Source: Isoperla grammatica | Lineage: Eukaryota; Arthropoda; Insecta; Plecoptera; Perlodidae | DNA length: 64,000 nt | Assembly (NCBI GenBank): GCA_945910005.1 | Contig: OX246741.1 | Coordinates: 12,786,890-12,850,889, forward strand | Direction: 5' to 3' | Part shown: piece by piece, positions 1-11,170 of the stretch | Position numbering within the stretch: the first letter of the stretch is position 1 | Layout of the letters: the number at the start of each line of letters is the position of its first letter | Translations under genes and position numbers: made by a program | The notes under the pieces: model-generated | Told to the model about the DNA's origin: nothing | Database searches by the model: none | Seen by the model: the letters and a program-made list of their open reading frames with translations, nothing else

Positions 1-3000
1 CGCTATACTCTTTTCTGCACGTAACCCCATCTATAATGCTTTTCATCTACTATTTACGTTACTAGTTTGGTCAGCCCATATAATATTAGATTTATATTAT
101 TTTAAATTGAATTATATTTTTCTATATTATATATTTATATTATATTGTTATAACTCCCTATCCATAAAATCTTATCGAATGTTCTTCCGGCTAAGGTTTT
201 GTATTATACGTCACATAATTTGTTACTAAAAGGTACGTTTATTTGACTTTGTAATAGGTAGAAATATATTACGTGCACTGCAGAATTACACATTTTTCCT
301 TTCAATTTTGTAACAGTCATTCTTGATAATGTTTGTTAAATCGTTATTATTATTAGCTGCATCTCACGTTGTACACAATGTTAACAAAAACAAAACCAGA
401 GAGTGTGTCAGCTTGTATAATTTCCGTATGTACCTCAGAGCTTGGTATAATATACGTATAATGCATATTATATATGCGTATAATATATAAACAGCCCGCC
501 TGTCGGATATTAATGCTATGTAAATTCGCCGTGAAGACTGGGTTATACAAATAGACCACACGCGGTTTCTCTACTGCAAATGTTTGTTTCTTTAGAGTGG
601 GTTGGGGGAACCCACATACCCACATACCCACATGATATTTTATTCAGTCTATTGTTTCGTCTAGGGGCGATACGACCTATGTAACCCGCAGGATGTGACT
701 TTGTTGACGTTCTAACGACTCTAGACTAATTTATATTACAAAACTTGTTGTTGGTGTGTTTGAAAGACGTGTCTTGAATGAAAGTTTATACGTAATATGA
801 GATGAGCTTCAAAGAGTTTGCAAAGCTCAAGAGAGAAGTGAATCTCTTGATTGCAAACATAAAGTTTGATAAAAGTAATTAAGGAATCATCCACCTTGTA
901 ACTTTGGTTTGTATACACTCAAGTTTAAAATACGTCAATAAATAAAATTATCATTAAATAAATGGTGCCCAAGATGGCTTTGAACTTACGAGGTTTTGTT
1001 AAAAAAAAAAATGAAATTTAAAAAATGTAACAAATTTGTAATCGATATCTAAACAACTAAACGTAATGCGTAAATATAAAATCGTTGAACATTAATTCTA
1101 AATACAATACATGATTTCATTGTAGACTTTTTTCTTTTTTTTTTTCTTATTCGCGTAAAGCTTTAAATTACAGTTAGAGGTGCCTTCAATACAACTAAGC
1201 ACACGCTTTTTGTTTCGTTTGAAATACATGAATTCGTAAAGTGCAACTTTATTGATGGAGTCAAGCTAGTTTTCGAACTAAATTAATGTTAATTTACGAT
1301 ATTTTATACTAACTAAATGATCAATGAAACAAATTAATTCCGAGTTGGCGCAACTCAGTAATTAAAACGATGTAACTAGAAACTAATTGAGCAATATTAT
1401 ACGATAACAAAGATCAGCTTGACTTTTATGCTCTCTACACGATTCTTAATTCGAGCTCATTAGAAAACTTAAAACTTAAAACATCAAAACAACAGTTAAT
1501 AAAATTAAACGTACAACCATAACACGTTATTGATTTTAGCTGGGTTAAATATAATGGTATTTATAATTGTTTCTCCAATAAAGATGTCGTTTCATTTAAT
1601 GTCAAGAATACGAAACTCAGCAAAGAGGTGATTTGCTGTTTTTCATCAAAGTGCTACAACCTACTATATCCAGTTATAGAATAGAAGTATTAAACGCACC
1701 CATATCCAGAACTAGTTAAATAACTTACTTTGGAAAATGTTTGATGTTTTTTTTTAGGCACAATACCATCATAAAACAAGTGTTCTTTAAAACACATGGA
1801 AAGTTCTTCCCATAAATCAAAACGAGGCCAAGACACCGATAAAACAGAAAAGACGAAATACCGAGAAATTCGTTTAAAGAAATTGTAATTCTCCAATCTC
1901 CCGCTATTCAACGAATATTCTTTTTGAGATTTGTATTTATATCCAAATAACATGAACATGATCCTAGATTATTCACAGTTATAGGCAAATTTAAAAACTT
2001 TATCCATTCAAGACAACCGTTTCGTACAAACGTTCACGATCACCTTTTTTCATTCTTCGTGTGGCCACCATTTTGTTCCTCCTATAGTCGTGTTATTATA
2101 GATGACTTAAGTTTTGGGCGCGTTCAGTGATAACCCAAGCAATAATAGGACCACTTCGTACAGATTATATTATGCCCGTGTTTTTAGTCCCTGAGAACGC
2201 GCTACAGATTAGGGATATCTTAAATTCACACTATGATTTATCCACCACCATACGACAAACACACCAACCCTAAAACCACAGCACTTTAGCAAAAACTTGC
2301 TGGAAATTATGTAAATTTACTAAATTAACGACAATAGTTTCGGAACAAGAAACGAAGGATAATGATCGCATAGAAGTGTAACAATATTACACGAGGTATG
2401 TTTGTTAAATGATTACTTAGCTTAACTGTAAGTTGTAGCATTTACATTAGAAACCTTTGTGTAGAAAGTTTAATTCTAAACTAGTTAACTCTAATTTGTA
2501 CATCATCATCATGGTGTACTAAAAACAAGCTACGGAGGTATTTGGAGGGAAATGAGGGAGAAAGGGACACGTTTAGGTTGAAGGAGTAATACAACACAAG
2601 AATAAATAGATAAAGTATGAAATAATTAGATGAGTGGATACGGAAAAAAGGTAGTTAAGAAGAAAAATGATTTCATCGTGAAATACGAAAGGAAATTATA
2701 TTCTTTACTTTCTAGAAAATAAGTTAAATCTTAACGCACGCTTCACAATGTTTTACAAAATCATACACATGGATTGAACTCAACTCGATTACTTTGTTGT
2801 TTGTTCTCGTAAGCACAAGAAAATATTTCACAATTAGCTGTCTAGTCGCATTTCAAATTATTTGTTTTTATTATTACGATTTGAAGTTAGGTCATGTGTA
2901 AATGAAACGTCTGGAAAGTTCAATAGTTGATCTATTCTGTATTTATTTGATACCCGCATCAACATTCAGAATAATACTTGGTTAGTCAGTACTTCATTAA

Positions 3001-3280
3001 AAAAAGGTAGAATACTTCAAAGCTAACTGATAACAAATAAGCTTTTAGACAACCCTTGGAAAATGGCCAATACAACGATGAGTAACGCGTTCATCTGTCG
3101 TGTTCTGTCCTAGACGCGTAACACAACCAGCTATATTCGATAAAGATGTCCAGATTATGGCTTGCGGGCCAAATACACTCCATAACATAATTTTATCACA
3201 ATTTTCTAAGATATTATCAGAATAATTGTAATGTACGTTTATTTACTCAAGATACCAAAGTTCCTCCACTTTCTATTCGT
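1..3280. other. Anonymous AT-rich DNA
   Basis: About 3.3 kb of AT-rich sequence broken by stops in all frames. I see no recognisable gene, RNA or complete mobile element. There are short A and T runs and one three-unit 8-bp tandem near 610-633. A weak inverted similarity around GCGCGTTC (about 2119-2208) could be a decayed terminal repeat, but it has too many mismatches to call. Confidence 0.5.
610..633. repeat. Three-unit 8-bp tandem (ACCCACAT)3
   Basis: Three perfect head-to-tail copies of ACCCACAT, read directly. It is a short simple repeat with no flanking structure and no inferred function. Confidence 0.9.
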
Positions 3281-3323
3281 ATACTGACGTCACACCTCAC
3301 ATCTTAAATCTAGCCACCCGTAT

Positions 3324-3450
3324 CATGCACGCTGTTTTAACGAAAATAAACACATTCCGGGCAAATTGTTTTATATATTCATAAAGGGAGTGTACCGCTT
3401 AGTTCAGTGCACTAGCCTCATTAGTCACGCTCGCTGTGTTTGGGATTTTC
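3324..3450 (+). repeat. Dispersed repeat family R, copy 1
   Basis: This segment resembles 16784-16920 and 62911-63040. Shared blocks, in order: a CATGCACGCTG-like start, ACGAAAATAAACA, CATTCC, a central TAGT..AGTGCA block, then ATTAGTCACGC and CACTGTGTT. Spacing is roughly kept over about 130 bp. There is no coding frame, tRNA-like box or terminal inverted repeat, so the class is unknown. A foldback element starts about 220 bp downstream, as it also does next to copy 2, which suggests the two parts may form one larger unit. Confidence 0.55.
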
Positions 3451-3671
3451 AGAATTCTACAATCGAAACTTCTGACAACTAGCGCTGTAGATGTTAGGAA
3501 CTAGATAAGTGAAGTTGGTAGTATTGGAATCGACTATTTTGTTAGCAAGAGAATTGTTGATTTGGGTCAACTAAATTAATGTATGAATACTATACTGGTT
3601 ATCAAACAAATAACAACGATATTTGCACACTTCTCCCTGCATTCTACCTTTATATCTTTTCAGTAGATTAT

Positions 3672-3836
3672 TCGTACAACATCTTCGGTAATGCTTCCGT
3701 CACGGGTGGGTGAGCGGCAGCCAACCAGCGGCCGTGGCTAAATACCTGCTGATACTTGAAATATCTGCTCGGGTTGGCCTAGACCGTAAACACGTCATTG
3801 ATTGATGATGAAAGCAATACCGAAGTTGTTGTACGA
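3672..3836. mobile_element. Foldback/MITE-like element, copy A
   Basis: A 165-bp imperfect palindrome. The left arm begins TCGTACAACATCTTCGGTAA and the complement of the right arm begins TCGTACAACAACTTCGGTAT, and both continue into TGCTT. The inner left arm (GCTTCCGTCACGGG then GCCAACCAGCG) matches the arms of the foldback at 17070-17217, so this is a repeated family. I cannot find a clean target-site duplication, so the transposon superfamily is unassigned. It has no coding capacity. Confidence 0.6.
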
Positions 3837-4296
3837 CGACTTAAGTCCCTTCCGTTGATGATTGAGACAGCTTGTGTGGTGAATTAGTATAATTCACAGC
3901 TATATCTGCCTTACAAAATTATGTAAATCCGAGTACATATTCCAGAACGCCTAGTTTAAAGCTTAAGAAGCTTATGTCAAACCAAAGGGCAACACGTTTA
4001 ACCGTAACTAGTCTGGAATAGCCCTGAAATCGTCAGCTTATGCAAAAACAAATTGCGTAGATGTATCTCAATCGTCCACCACAAAGTTAACCGACTTCTT
4101 TTCAAAGTTAAGGGGAGTATCGACTACTGAAACCGCGCAAAAAAAAGGTGTGTTATAAGCTATGCAAATATTAAAATCATCACGGTTGCCACATTGAAAA
4201 CCAATTAGTTTTTCTTTAATTGGCTTCAAAATAACAACCGTTAGAATGAAAATACTTGAAACTTTTAAATCCACTGTTTAGTCCTTACAAAACTAA

Positions 4297-4443
4297 GGTT
4301 GGAATTCATAGTCGGCCCCTACACCTAGGGGCACCCATTGTTGCTATGGATTTGTTTTGTTTATGGGAAATAACATGCAAACAATTGTTACCTTAGTAAC
4401 AATGGGCGCCCCTAGGTGTAGGGGCCGACTATGAATTCCAACC
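4297..4443. mobile_element. Harbinger-like MITE, copy 1 (147 bp)
   Basis: A short near-palindromic element with 53-bp terminal inverted repeats beginning GGTTGGAATTCATAGTCGGC. The arms differ at 3 of 53 positions. It is flanked by TAA at 4294-4296 and 4444-4446. A 3-bp TWA duplication and a TIR starting with GG are typical of PIF/Harbinger DNA transposons; the superfamily call is inference from those two marks. The AT-rich centre is about 40 bp and no transposase is encoded. A second copy at 12130-12276 has the same length, the same TAA flanks and only two substitutions, so both insertions look recent. Confidence 0.85.
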
Positions 4444-4835
4444 TAAATGTTGATTTTACAATTTTTCAACAGCGTTCTCAAGACATTACAATCTCAGTGT
4501 GACTGCAAGTCGTAAGAAGCGACAAAATTAGGCCCTTCCCTTTCCCTTTCCTCCACTTAGCTCCTTTGAATATTAGTCCTCCTACTTATCCCTCTCCTAC
4601 AATCTGCCCCCGACGTCATATGACCTAGTTGTCAAGTACGTCGTTAAACACCAAATAAAAAAAAAAATCAAGATATAACAAAAAACACTTTAATTTAGCA
4701 GACTACCCTTCCCATTTAAGTTGCTATGCACCTACGTGGCTGAATGTATTCACTAATCTTCCACCGCAGATGTAATTTCCTCCTTGCGTCTCGTCACTCC
4801 ACAGCGTGTAAGGGTTGTCGCCGCAGGGGACGCAT

Positions 4836-4860
4836 CCCCCCCCCCCTCCCCCCCCCCCCC
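4836..4860. repeat. Poly(C) tract (25 bp, one T)
   Basis: Eleven C, one T, then thirteen C. It is one of more than a dozen long C or G runs in this AT-rich window. It directly abuts the CpG-dense block at 4862-4975. Confidence 0.95.
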
Positions 4861-4861
4861 T

Positions 4862-4975
4862 CCGGCTCGAGCGAGCGTCGGCTGTGAAATAACGCGCGGC
4901 GACTCACGACGCGTATCGCGTTACGCGTGACGCACGCTGTCTTACCTCTGACGTCATCAAGACAGCCGGGGGTGT
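4862..4975. promoter_or_regulatory. CpG-dense block with CRE-type site
   Basis: Roughly 110 bp holding about nineteen CG dinucleotides, including several CGCG steps, inside an AT-rich neighbourhood. It contains TGACGTCA at about 4951-4958, a consensus CREB/ATF site, between GCTGTCTT and AAGACAGC, which could pair as an 8-bp stem. No TATA box, initiator or downstream reading frame was found, so a promoter role is only a possibility; a CpG-rich repeat fragment is as likely. Confidence 0.3.
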
Positions 4976-5040
4976 GTTGTCTACGTTTTGAGCATTTACG
5001 GGGATTACAAGATTTCTCGCTAGTGTATTGATAGTCTCAG

Positions 5041-5295
5041 AATAGACCATTTCAAAAACTATCTAGGACCCTTTGTATGAGTATCATCACGGTCTTCTAA
5101 ATCTTCAACAACAACAATGCACAACAATTAAAAATCAGTTTCAAATGTTATATCAAGGTGCATTGATGCATACAAGATCACCTTCAACTAACCTTGATTT
5201 TATGTTTTTAATTGTTCATTGTTGCTAATAAAGATTTAGAGGACCGTGATTATAATCATACAAAGGGTCAAATATAGTTTTTGAAATGGTCTATT
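5041..5295. mobile_element. Foldback element with arms of about 115 bp
   Basis: The left arm starts AATAGACCATTTCAAAAACT and the right arm ends with its reverse complement at 5295. The arms can be aligned inward for about 115 bp (shared CCCTTTGTATGA, ATCACGGTC, TCTAAATCTT and AACAATG blocks), meeting near 5165. The sequence directly downstream (5296-5624) is tandem copies of related arm sequence ending in another inverted AATAGAC-type terminus, so the whole 5041-5624 interval may be one rearranged element. No clear target duplication or coding frame. Confidence 0.6.
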
Positions 5296-5624
5296 GATCA
5301 AGGACCTTTAGATAGAAGTAATCACAACCCTCTAGATCTTCAATGACAACAATACACAACAGTGAAAAATGCACCTTAACATAACATTTGAAAACTAGTT
5401 GTTATTGTTGAGCATTGTTGTCATTGATCTGTCAAGGGCCCTTAGATAGAAGTAATCACAGCCCTCTAGATCTTCAATGACAACAGTGCACAACAGTGAA
5501 AAATGCACCTTAACATATAATTTGAAAGTTGTTATTGTTGAGCATTATGGTGTCATTGATCTATCAAGGGCCCTTAGATAAAAGTAATCACGACCATCTA
5601 GACTAATTCTCAAAATCGTCTATT
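5296..5624. repeat. Tandem repeat, unit about 131 bp, 2.5 copies
   Basis: Units begin near 5296, 5426 and 5558 with GATCNATCAAGG-like sequence, followed by CTTAGATARAAGTAATCAC, CTCTAGATCTTCAATGACAAC and GTTATTGTTGAGCATT. The third unit is cut short and ends in CGTCTATT, the inverted form of the terminus at 5041. The units are relatives of the foldback arms at 5041-5295, so the array probably arose from that element. Confidence 0.75.
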
Positions 5625-6002
5625 GCGTAGTGTGCAAATAGTTAATCGGATGGAGTGTATGTGTTAGTGTTTATGAGTACGAATGTTTATACACTCAATG
5701 TGTTGTGTTAAATTCATGTTTTAGACAATATTAAAGCAAAAGGGTAGCTACACTATAAGAAAACCCGCACGAAATTAACGTTTTTGTAGTAATATTTAAA
5801 CAAAAAAAGCAATGCCCGAATTGTGGTTTTGCAAGACTAAAACACAGGATTCGAAAAGTTTCAAATATATATCACACTACCAGTTTAAACCGGTACTCAT
5901 TTCGAAAGAAAACACTCGCACATCAAATTTTCAACGAACACGATGAAAATCGAAGACATTAGATTGTAGATTTATATAAAATTCTGTGAGGCTAAATACG
6001 GT

Positions 6003-6021
6003 TATATATATATATATATAT
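6003..6021. repeat. (TA)n microsatellite
   Basis: An uninterrupted alternating TA run of about 19 bp. Nothing else is notable around it. Confidence 0.9.
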
Positions 6022-7066
6022 TCTCTGGTAATTAAAAAGTCAAAGTACTCCCAGTGGTTTACACTGAAGTTTATTTATAAACATTTAGCGAACAAATAAC
6101 TAAAGTCAGAACAACCAAACGTGTTTAACGCACTCTGCACGCTCATAGAAACACAGATATAAAGAAGGTGAAGAAAATAAAATGGATTAACATAAATTAG
6201 AGCAGTGAATAATAATAAAACACGGTTGTATAAATAGGCAAGTGCGTGTTGCTTTCGTGCGGGCTAACTTTAGCAGCTTTCTTTGATGTTTACTTGAAAG
6301 TCTGGTTTTACAACAAGGTGTTTGTGTTGGTCTTGAACGAGGCCGTGGCTAGGAGCGGGGGGTGGAGGGAGGGTAGGGGGGGGGACTGGCTCTCTACCAA
6401 AAAGCGCACAAAAAACTCCACGGTAAATGCCCCAAGTCGAAAATAAAACTAAAATATTCACGAAAACTCCGCATTCGATGTTATTAATTATTTGGAAATA
6501 AACCTTAGTATTAATATAATGCCGTTGTATTTAGAAGTACGATGTACTTAGAGCTAAATAGAAAAGCATAAAAATGATTTGCCAAGAATTTCAATGTATT
6601 GCTTTTTGTTAAAGAATCTGGCAAAACTATTTGAAATTATTAACGTTGTGCTGTCTGTAATTTTTTATGAACCGAATCAAATTGTGAAAAGAAACCTCAT
6701 TCGATAAATGAATATGGAGCATTTCTAAGCTTAGCTTTTAAGACATTTTTACAAGTGGTTTTCTGTCGCGTTTGTGTAGTAAAATTAGTTTGGATCCAGC
6801 CAAAACTGTGAAGATGCGCCACTAAAACTGACAAGAGGTAGCGCAGCTCATCTGTACCATTGTCACCGCCATTATAGGCTCAACAAGTCAAATATTCAAC
6901 AATTAACAGCTATACATTACCTGTGCTTTATTTACAAGATCATGTGCCATGACCGCTGTGCTATCTAGACAAGCTGTTTTCAGATTAACATCTAATCTCT
7001 AGATTAAAAGTGGATGAACCCCGCTCAAAATTTAGTTATACTCATTTATTTGTCAGTAAGGTAACT

Positions 7067-7388
7067 TTTCATGATTAACTAAAGTAGAGTTCCGCGGGAG
7101 TTTACACCATGGCCACACCATTTTCCACCCGTTTTGGACACCCATAGATACGTTGAAAGATAAGCTACCCCGGGATTTCTTGTTTACCTAGAATGATCGG
7201 ACCTCATCGTCTTGAAGAATGTGATGTGTGTATTCAGTCATCTGAATTCCTCCTCCTTTGCTCGAGTTTAAATGGAGATAATTGCTCGACTGGACTTTGC
7301 TCTAGGGGTGTACCAAGAAAACTACCTAAAAGGTTGGTGTTAACTCCCGCGGAACTCCACTGTAGTATTATGCTTTCATGATTAACTA
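7067..7388. mobile_element. Foldback element between 15-bp direct repeats
   Basis: Inverted repeats GAGTTCCGCGGGAGTTTACACC (left, from 7087) and its near-exact complement (right, ending at about 7358) enclose about 230 bp. A perfect 15-bp direct repeat, TTTCATGATTAACTA, lies at 7067-7081 and again at 7374-7388. On the left it touches the inverted repeat; on the right about 15 bp intervene. The block may be an inserted DNA element whose right TIR continues past CACTG, or a tandem duplication of the target. The superfamily is unclear. A 62-codon frame inside is probably chance. Confidence 0.55.
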
Positions 7389-7871
7389 CTGCTATGCTGA
7401 CTTCTCGAAACCAGTTTGAAAATTCCCTTGTTTTATCAAAAGTTTACAAAAAGACGTGCAAATGTTTTATTGATGAACAGAAAGAAATTGCATCCACGTG
7501 CTATCACGTTTTTCCATAAAACAATTTCACAATTCAAAGGCTTGTAAAAATGGAGCATCGATTACAGTCTACGTTTGACGACAGAGGTCTTTGATCTCTG
7601 GGTCCCCTCAAGGGAGAAATGTTGTTGGCAGGTAAAAATGAGACAGAGGTGACGGACAAAGGGACACACGTCAAGTAGATTGGACTTAAAGAGTTTGGTC
7701 TGAGCAGATTGGAATGATGTTGAGAGAATGGGGTGTGAGGTGAGTTGAAAATGTAATTTAAAACGAAAAACGAGTATTTCAAGGAAGAACCCACATGGAA
7801 AAAAATATTAAGATTATCTTCCTGAAAGACGGTATCAGTACTTCGTTGAGGCAACCCGCAATACATTCTGG

Positions 7872-7960
7872 CAAGGTCCGTCGATCTCCTGGCGAAGGCT
7901 CGGTAAACCTCAAAGGCTTGGGAGTTCGACGAGCCCCCGCCAGGGGATTTACGGACCTTG
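7872..7960. mobile_element. hAT-like mini element (89 bp) with 8-bp TSD
   Basis: The element starts CAAGGTCCGTCGATCTCCTG and ends with the complement CAAGGTCCGTAAATCCCCTG. The arms align over about 40 bp with few mismatches, leaving almost no spacer. Perfect 8-bp direct repeats CATTCTGG flank it at 7864-7871 and 7961-7968. An 8-bp duplication with a TIR starting CA is the usual mark of hAT elements; that assignment is inference. Frames crossing it (158 codons on minus, 62 on plus) are by-products of its GC-rich palindrome. Confidence 0.75.
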
Positions 7961-8310
7961 CATTCTGGTACTATTTGAAATGAAGTATTTTTAGCCCGTG
8001 TGTTGAGCATTCCATTTAACTAAACAATGATGATTATGTTGGTATTCGAGACAATAACGGGTGACAGATGAAGACGAAGGACAATTGACAGTTATGGAAA
8101 CCGCATTCATTATGCGGGATTCGAACACATGTCCGCTAAGTGTCACACGATGAGGGCTACGCCCCACACCACATAATCCACTGCGGATGGTTGCATAACA
8201 AACAAATATGTACCCTAATCCTAATGTATCTACATGGGCTCTTGCGCGGAACATTCAGCTGGGTACCAGATGCGTTCTACGAAAAAGACACACAATTCAA
8301 CACATACTGC

Positions 8311-8322
8311 GGGGGGGGGGGG
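8311..8322. repeat. Poly(G) tract (12 bp)
   Basis: Twelve consecutive G followed by AGGGGAG; a potential G-quadruplex-forming run on the plus strand. Part of the window-wide set of C/G homopolymers. Confidence 0.95.
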
Positions 8323-8566
8323 AGGGGAGCGTCTTTAAAAGCACCCTCGCATTCTTATTTCTTGGAGCAGATTGCATCTCAGCACGTGTAGAACGAGATT
8401 AGAGACTTGATGACGTCAATGATAAGAAAGGAAGGCACGCGGAACAGCAGGGAGGCTGTGAGACGAAAGTCCTCTGCGAGGGATCGTAGCATATGTCAGA
8501 ATCTAGGTGTTCGAAATCTTCTCAATAAATATATATGAATGTATTGTGTTTACATCGCTATTTTTT

Positions 8567-8673
8567 CGTAGGAATACCCGTTATAGGGTGCACACCAGCT
8601 TTACCTGATGTGCCCCTCTTCAGGTGACTAACTATAGGTTATTAGGGTGTTTGGATAGCTGGGGAGGAATGTG
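8567..8673. repeat. Dispersed repeat family D, copy 1
   Basis: From CGTAGGAATACCCGTTATAG to GGAGGAATGT this matches 43518-43654 closely, and the parts of 41480-41727 outside a nested insertion. Landmarks are ACCAGCTTTACCTGATGTGC, CCCTCTTCAGGTGACT and GTTATTAGGGTGTTTGGATA. No terminal inverted repeat or polymerase III box is visible, so the class is unknown. Confidence 0.7.
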
Positions 8674-9229
8674 AATTTTTGTTTGTCGGGTGTGAAATAA
8701 ATGTTTTTTTACTAGTGGTCATTGGAATGACGCACAATAAATGTGCATAATATAAGTAACAATTAGTGTTGACTGCAACGAATTTACCGTTTTCATAAGA
8801 CCCAAAAATATTTGCTAAACAATTTCATTATTGTATAAATCTTGTACTGAAGTTATTGCAACAGGAATAGGTCTCTCACTCCTGCAAATTGAATAGGATT
8901 TGATAAATGATGAAGAAGGAAGGAGTAGAAACCACAACGTAGCCTACTCTTGTTTAGAAGCTCAGACGAAGCCATCGGCCAGTGATCTGCACTAACATGC
9001 CCTACTGAGAAGTTGATGAGAACGAAACTGTTACACAAGCTTTCGAATCCAATTCTATTTGCTCTAACCAACAGGTACTAATGTTTCGGAGGAGAGCGGT
9101 CACCCTACCTGTTCCTGATTTATTCCGGCGTTGCTTAACTCCAGTGTTCATAATGATAACCGATGAAGCGACCGCGGCTAAGCTGGTAAGTCCGAAATAA
9201 AACACAGTTTAATGAATATGGCGGACGAC

Positions 9230-9515
9230 ATGACATGCAACACGTGAGGGGAATACTGTCGTTGTATGACACCATAATGACATGCGCCACGTGAGGGGAA
9301 TACTGTCATTGTAAGACAGCATAATAACATGCACCACGTGAGGGGAATACTGTCATTGTATGACACCACTGTGACATGCGCCAAGTGAGGGGAATACTGT
9401 GCCATTTCTATGACACCAAAATGACATGCACCAGGTGAGGGGTATACAGTCATTGTATGACACCACCGACATACGCCAAGTGAAGGTAATACTGTGTCAT
9501 TTGTATAAGGCACCG
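9230..9515. repeat. 48-bp minisatellite, six units
   Basis: Units run GACATGCRCCACGTGAGGGG, AATACTGTCATTGTATGACA, CCAtaAT. Six copies are recognisable, with the last two more diverged (AGGTGAGGGGTATACAG; AAGTGAAGGTAATACTG). Most units are about 48-49 bp, near a multiple of three, which keeps a 111-codon frame open on the minus strand through the array. The frame shows a repeating Ser/Tyr-Pro peptide pattern and is best taken as a repeat artefact. Several units contain the E-box CACGTG. Confidence 0.85.
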
Positions 9516-9597
9516 TTCACAGTGCTCCCCACGGCGGAAAACACAACAAACACTGATAAATCAGCTTGACTTTGTAATACCACACCAATGCGAAGCG

Positions 9598-9624
9598 GAA
9601 GAAGAAGAAGAAGAAGAAGAAGAA
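9598..9624. repeat. (GAA)n microsatellite
   Basis: About nine GAA/AAG units in a row just after the 48-bp minisatellite. A purine-only strand of this length can form triplex DNA; no function is implied. Confidence 0.9.
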
Positions 9625-10760
9625 AGTTTAGTTAGGGACCTAGATTTATCGAGGGGCATGTATGTCTTTTCGAAAACATTCTGGAATCTTAAGTTCCCAG
9701 AGGAACGTTTCGGCTCGGCGATAAGTAAGGCAAACAGTTGCGTGAACTATAAGGGAGAGGGAAATGGCGCCTAATCGCCTAAACACGGCCAGTCAAAGGC
9801 GAAGAAGGATGCAAAACGAGATCAATAGTGATAAAGATTTTGTTATAGGCACTTAATACAATTTTAATTCATTTATACTATTATTTTTAAATTATAATTT
9901 TTAATTTTTTGTTTTTACTTGTTCCTTCTTCGGAAAGCACATAATTATATTCAAAAAGTTCCACTCAACGTTTCTACTCCCATTCTCACATTAATTACCT
10001 TAAACCATTTTAGATAGAATCTCTGCTTTCTTTCACAGATATGCCCCCCCCCACACACACACTTCAGTCACTCAAGACTTGCCCGATTTAACTAGAGAAT
10101 CTAGCTTTAGTTTAAAATTTCGTTCAACCGTAGAAACTGTCGTGTCATTAGATAATCCTTCCACTAATAAGTGTCCCCCTTTACGTTCCTCTTTAAAATG
10201 TAGTTTATGATATTATCATAGGTTGTCTGATGATTCCTTTAAAACTGAAATAATTATTTCTGTAGCAACCTGTTTATATAACCCATCGTTTTAACGGAGG
10301 CACACTCATCCAGCGCCGTAAAACCGACAGATTTAAATAACTTACTTAAAACGATGAGAAATTTGATGAAAGTCTGTGTATAAAGCGCGACGTGGGGTGA
10401 GATTAGCGCATATATTCCCTCGACAAACGTATAGGGTGGATATAGTGTTCCTTTCTACGTCATCAATCATTCGAGAGGCCATCGAAGGCTCATATAGACC
10501 CTCGTAACACACCACTCCATGTCTGGAGTGAAAGCTGATGATAAATCTACACAGCAGTGTGTTGGTTGGTGTAGGTGGTGCACACGATGGCTATTTGGCC
10601 TTTAGGGGTGGGGGGAATTAATTTATACTTTTAATTCGAAAAGCCTGCCGCGGTTCAATGTAATGTGATGTGTCAGTCAATTTAAGAGCTGCGAAGCTAC
10701 GGTTTGAAAGCAAATAGAGTAGCGGGATATAGTGCACGGATAGGTCTACTATAAAAGTAG

Positions 10761-11170
10761 ATGGGTGTTACCGGTACTAGAAACTATCATTTGTAAAGCT
10801 TGCAAAAGTTCATAAACACTTGACTGGTGTATAAAAGTATTCTATAGTTATATTCATTAAATCCCAAATAAAGTGCATGGGCACTATGAAGGAAAATGGA
10901 TGTTACTAGAAAGTATCATTTGTATAGCTCGCAAAAGTATATATAAACAGTAAACACCTGACGTGTATACAAGTATTCTATGTATAGTTCCATTTATTAA
11001 ATTCCAAATAAAGTGCATGGGCACTATGAAAGAAAATGGATGTTACTGGAAACTATCATACATCATTAGTGAAGCACGTTACTTCCCGCAAAATTACATT
11101 ACCACCAACTGAATGGAGTGTTAATGTATTCTATGTAATGTATAGTTGCACTCATTTAATCACAAAAAGA
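10761..11170. repeat. Tandem repeat, unit about 138 bp, three diverging copies
   Basis: Units start near 10761, 10897 and 11037 with ATGGRTGTTAC. They continue through ACTATCATTTGTA, GCAAAAGT, GTATTCTATR, TATAGTT and CCAAATAAAGTGCATGGGCA. The first two units are well matched; the third carries inserted or altered sequence and fades by 11170. No frame or transposon end is visible. Confidence 0.75.

Noticed and set aside
2115..2208. Possible terminal inverted repeats around GCGCGTTC
   Set aside because: Only about 8 bp match exactly and no target duplication was found.
7534..8010. 158-codon minus frame
   Set aside because: It crosses the hAT-like palindrome at 7872-7960, which explains the GC-rich middle; no domain was recognised.
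8109..8170. Minus-strand tRNA gene
   Set aside because: A good B box (GTTCGAATCCC) is present, but the A box is poor and the stems do not pair; treated as a SINE relic only.
8425..8436. AAGGCACGCGG, identical to positions 2-12 of miR-124
   Set aside because: The preceding base is G rather than T, the downstream sequence diverges, and no complementary arm lies within precursor distance.
8600..8640. CTGATG within repeat D as a hammerhead ribozyme core
   Set aside because: No GAAA box or matching stems follow; CCTGA/TCAGG just forms a small hairpin.
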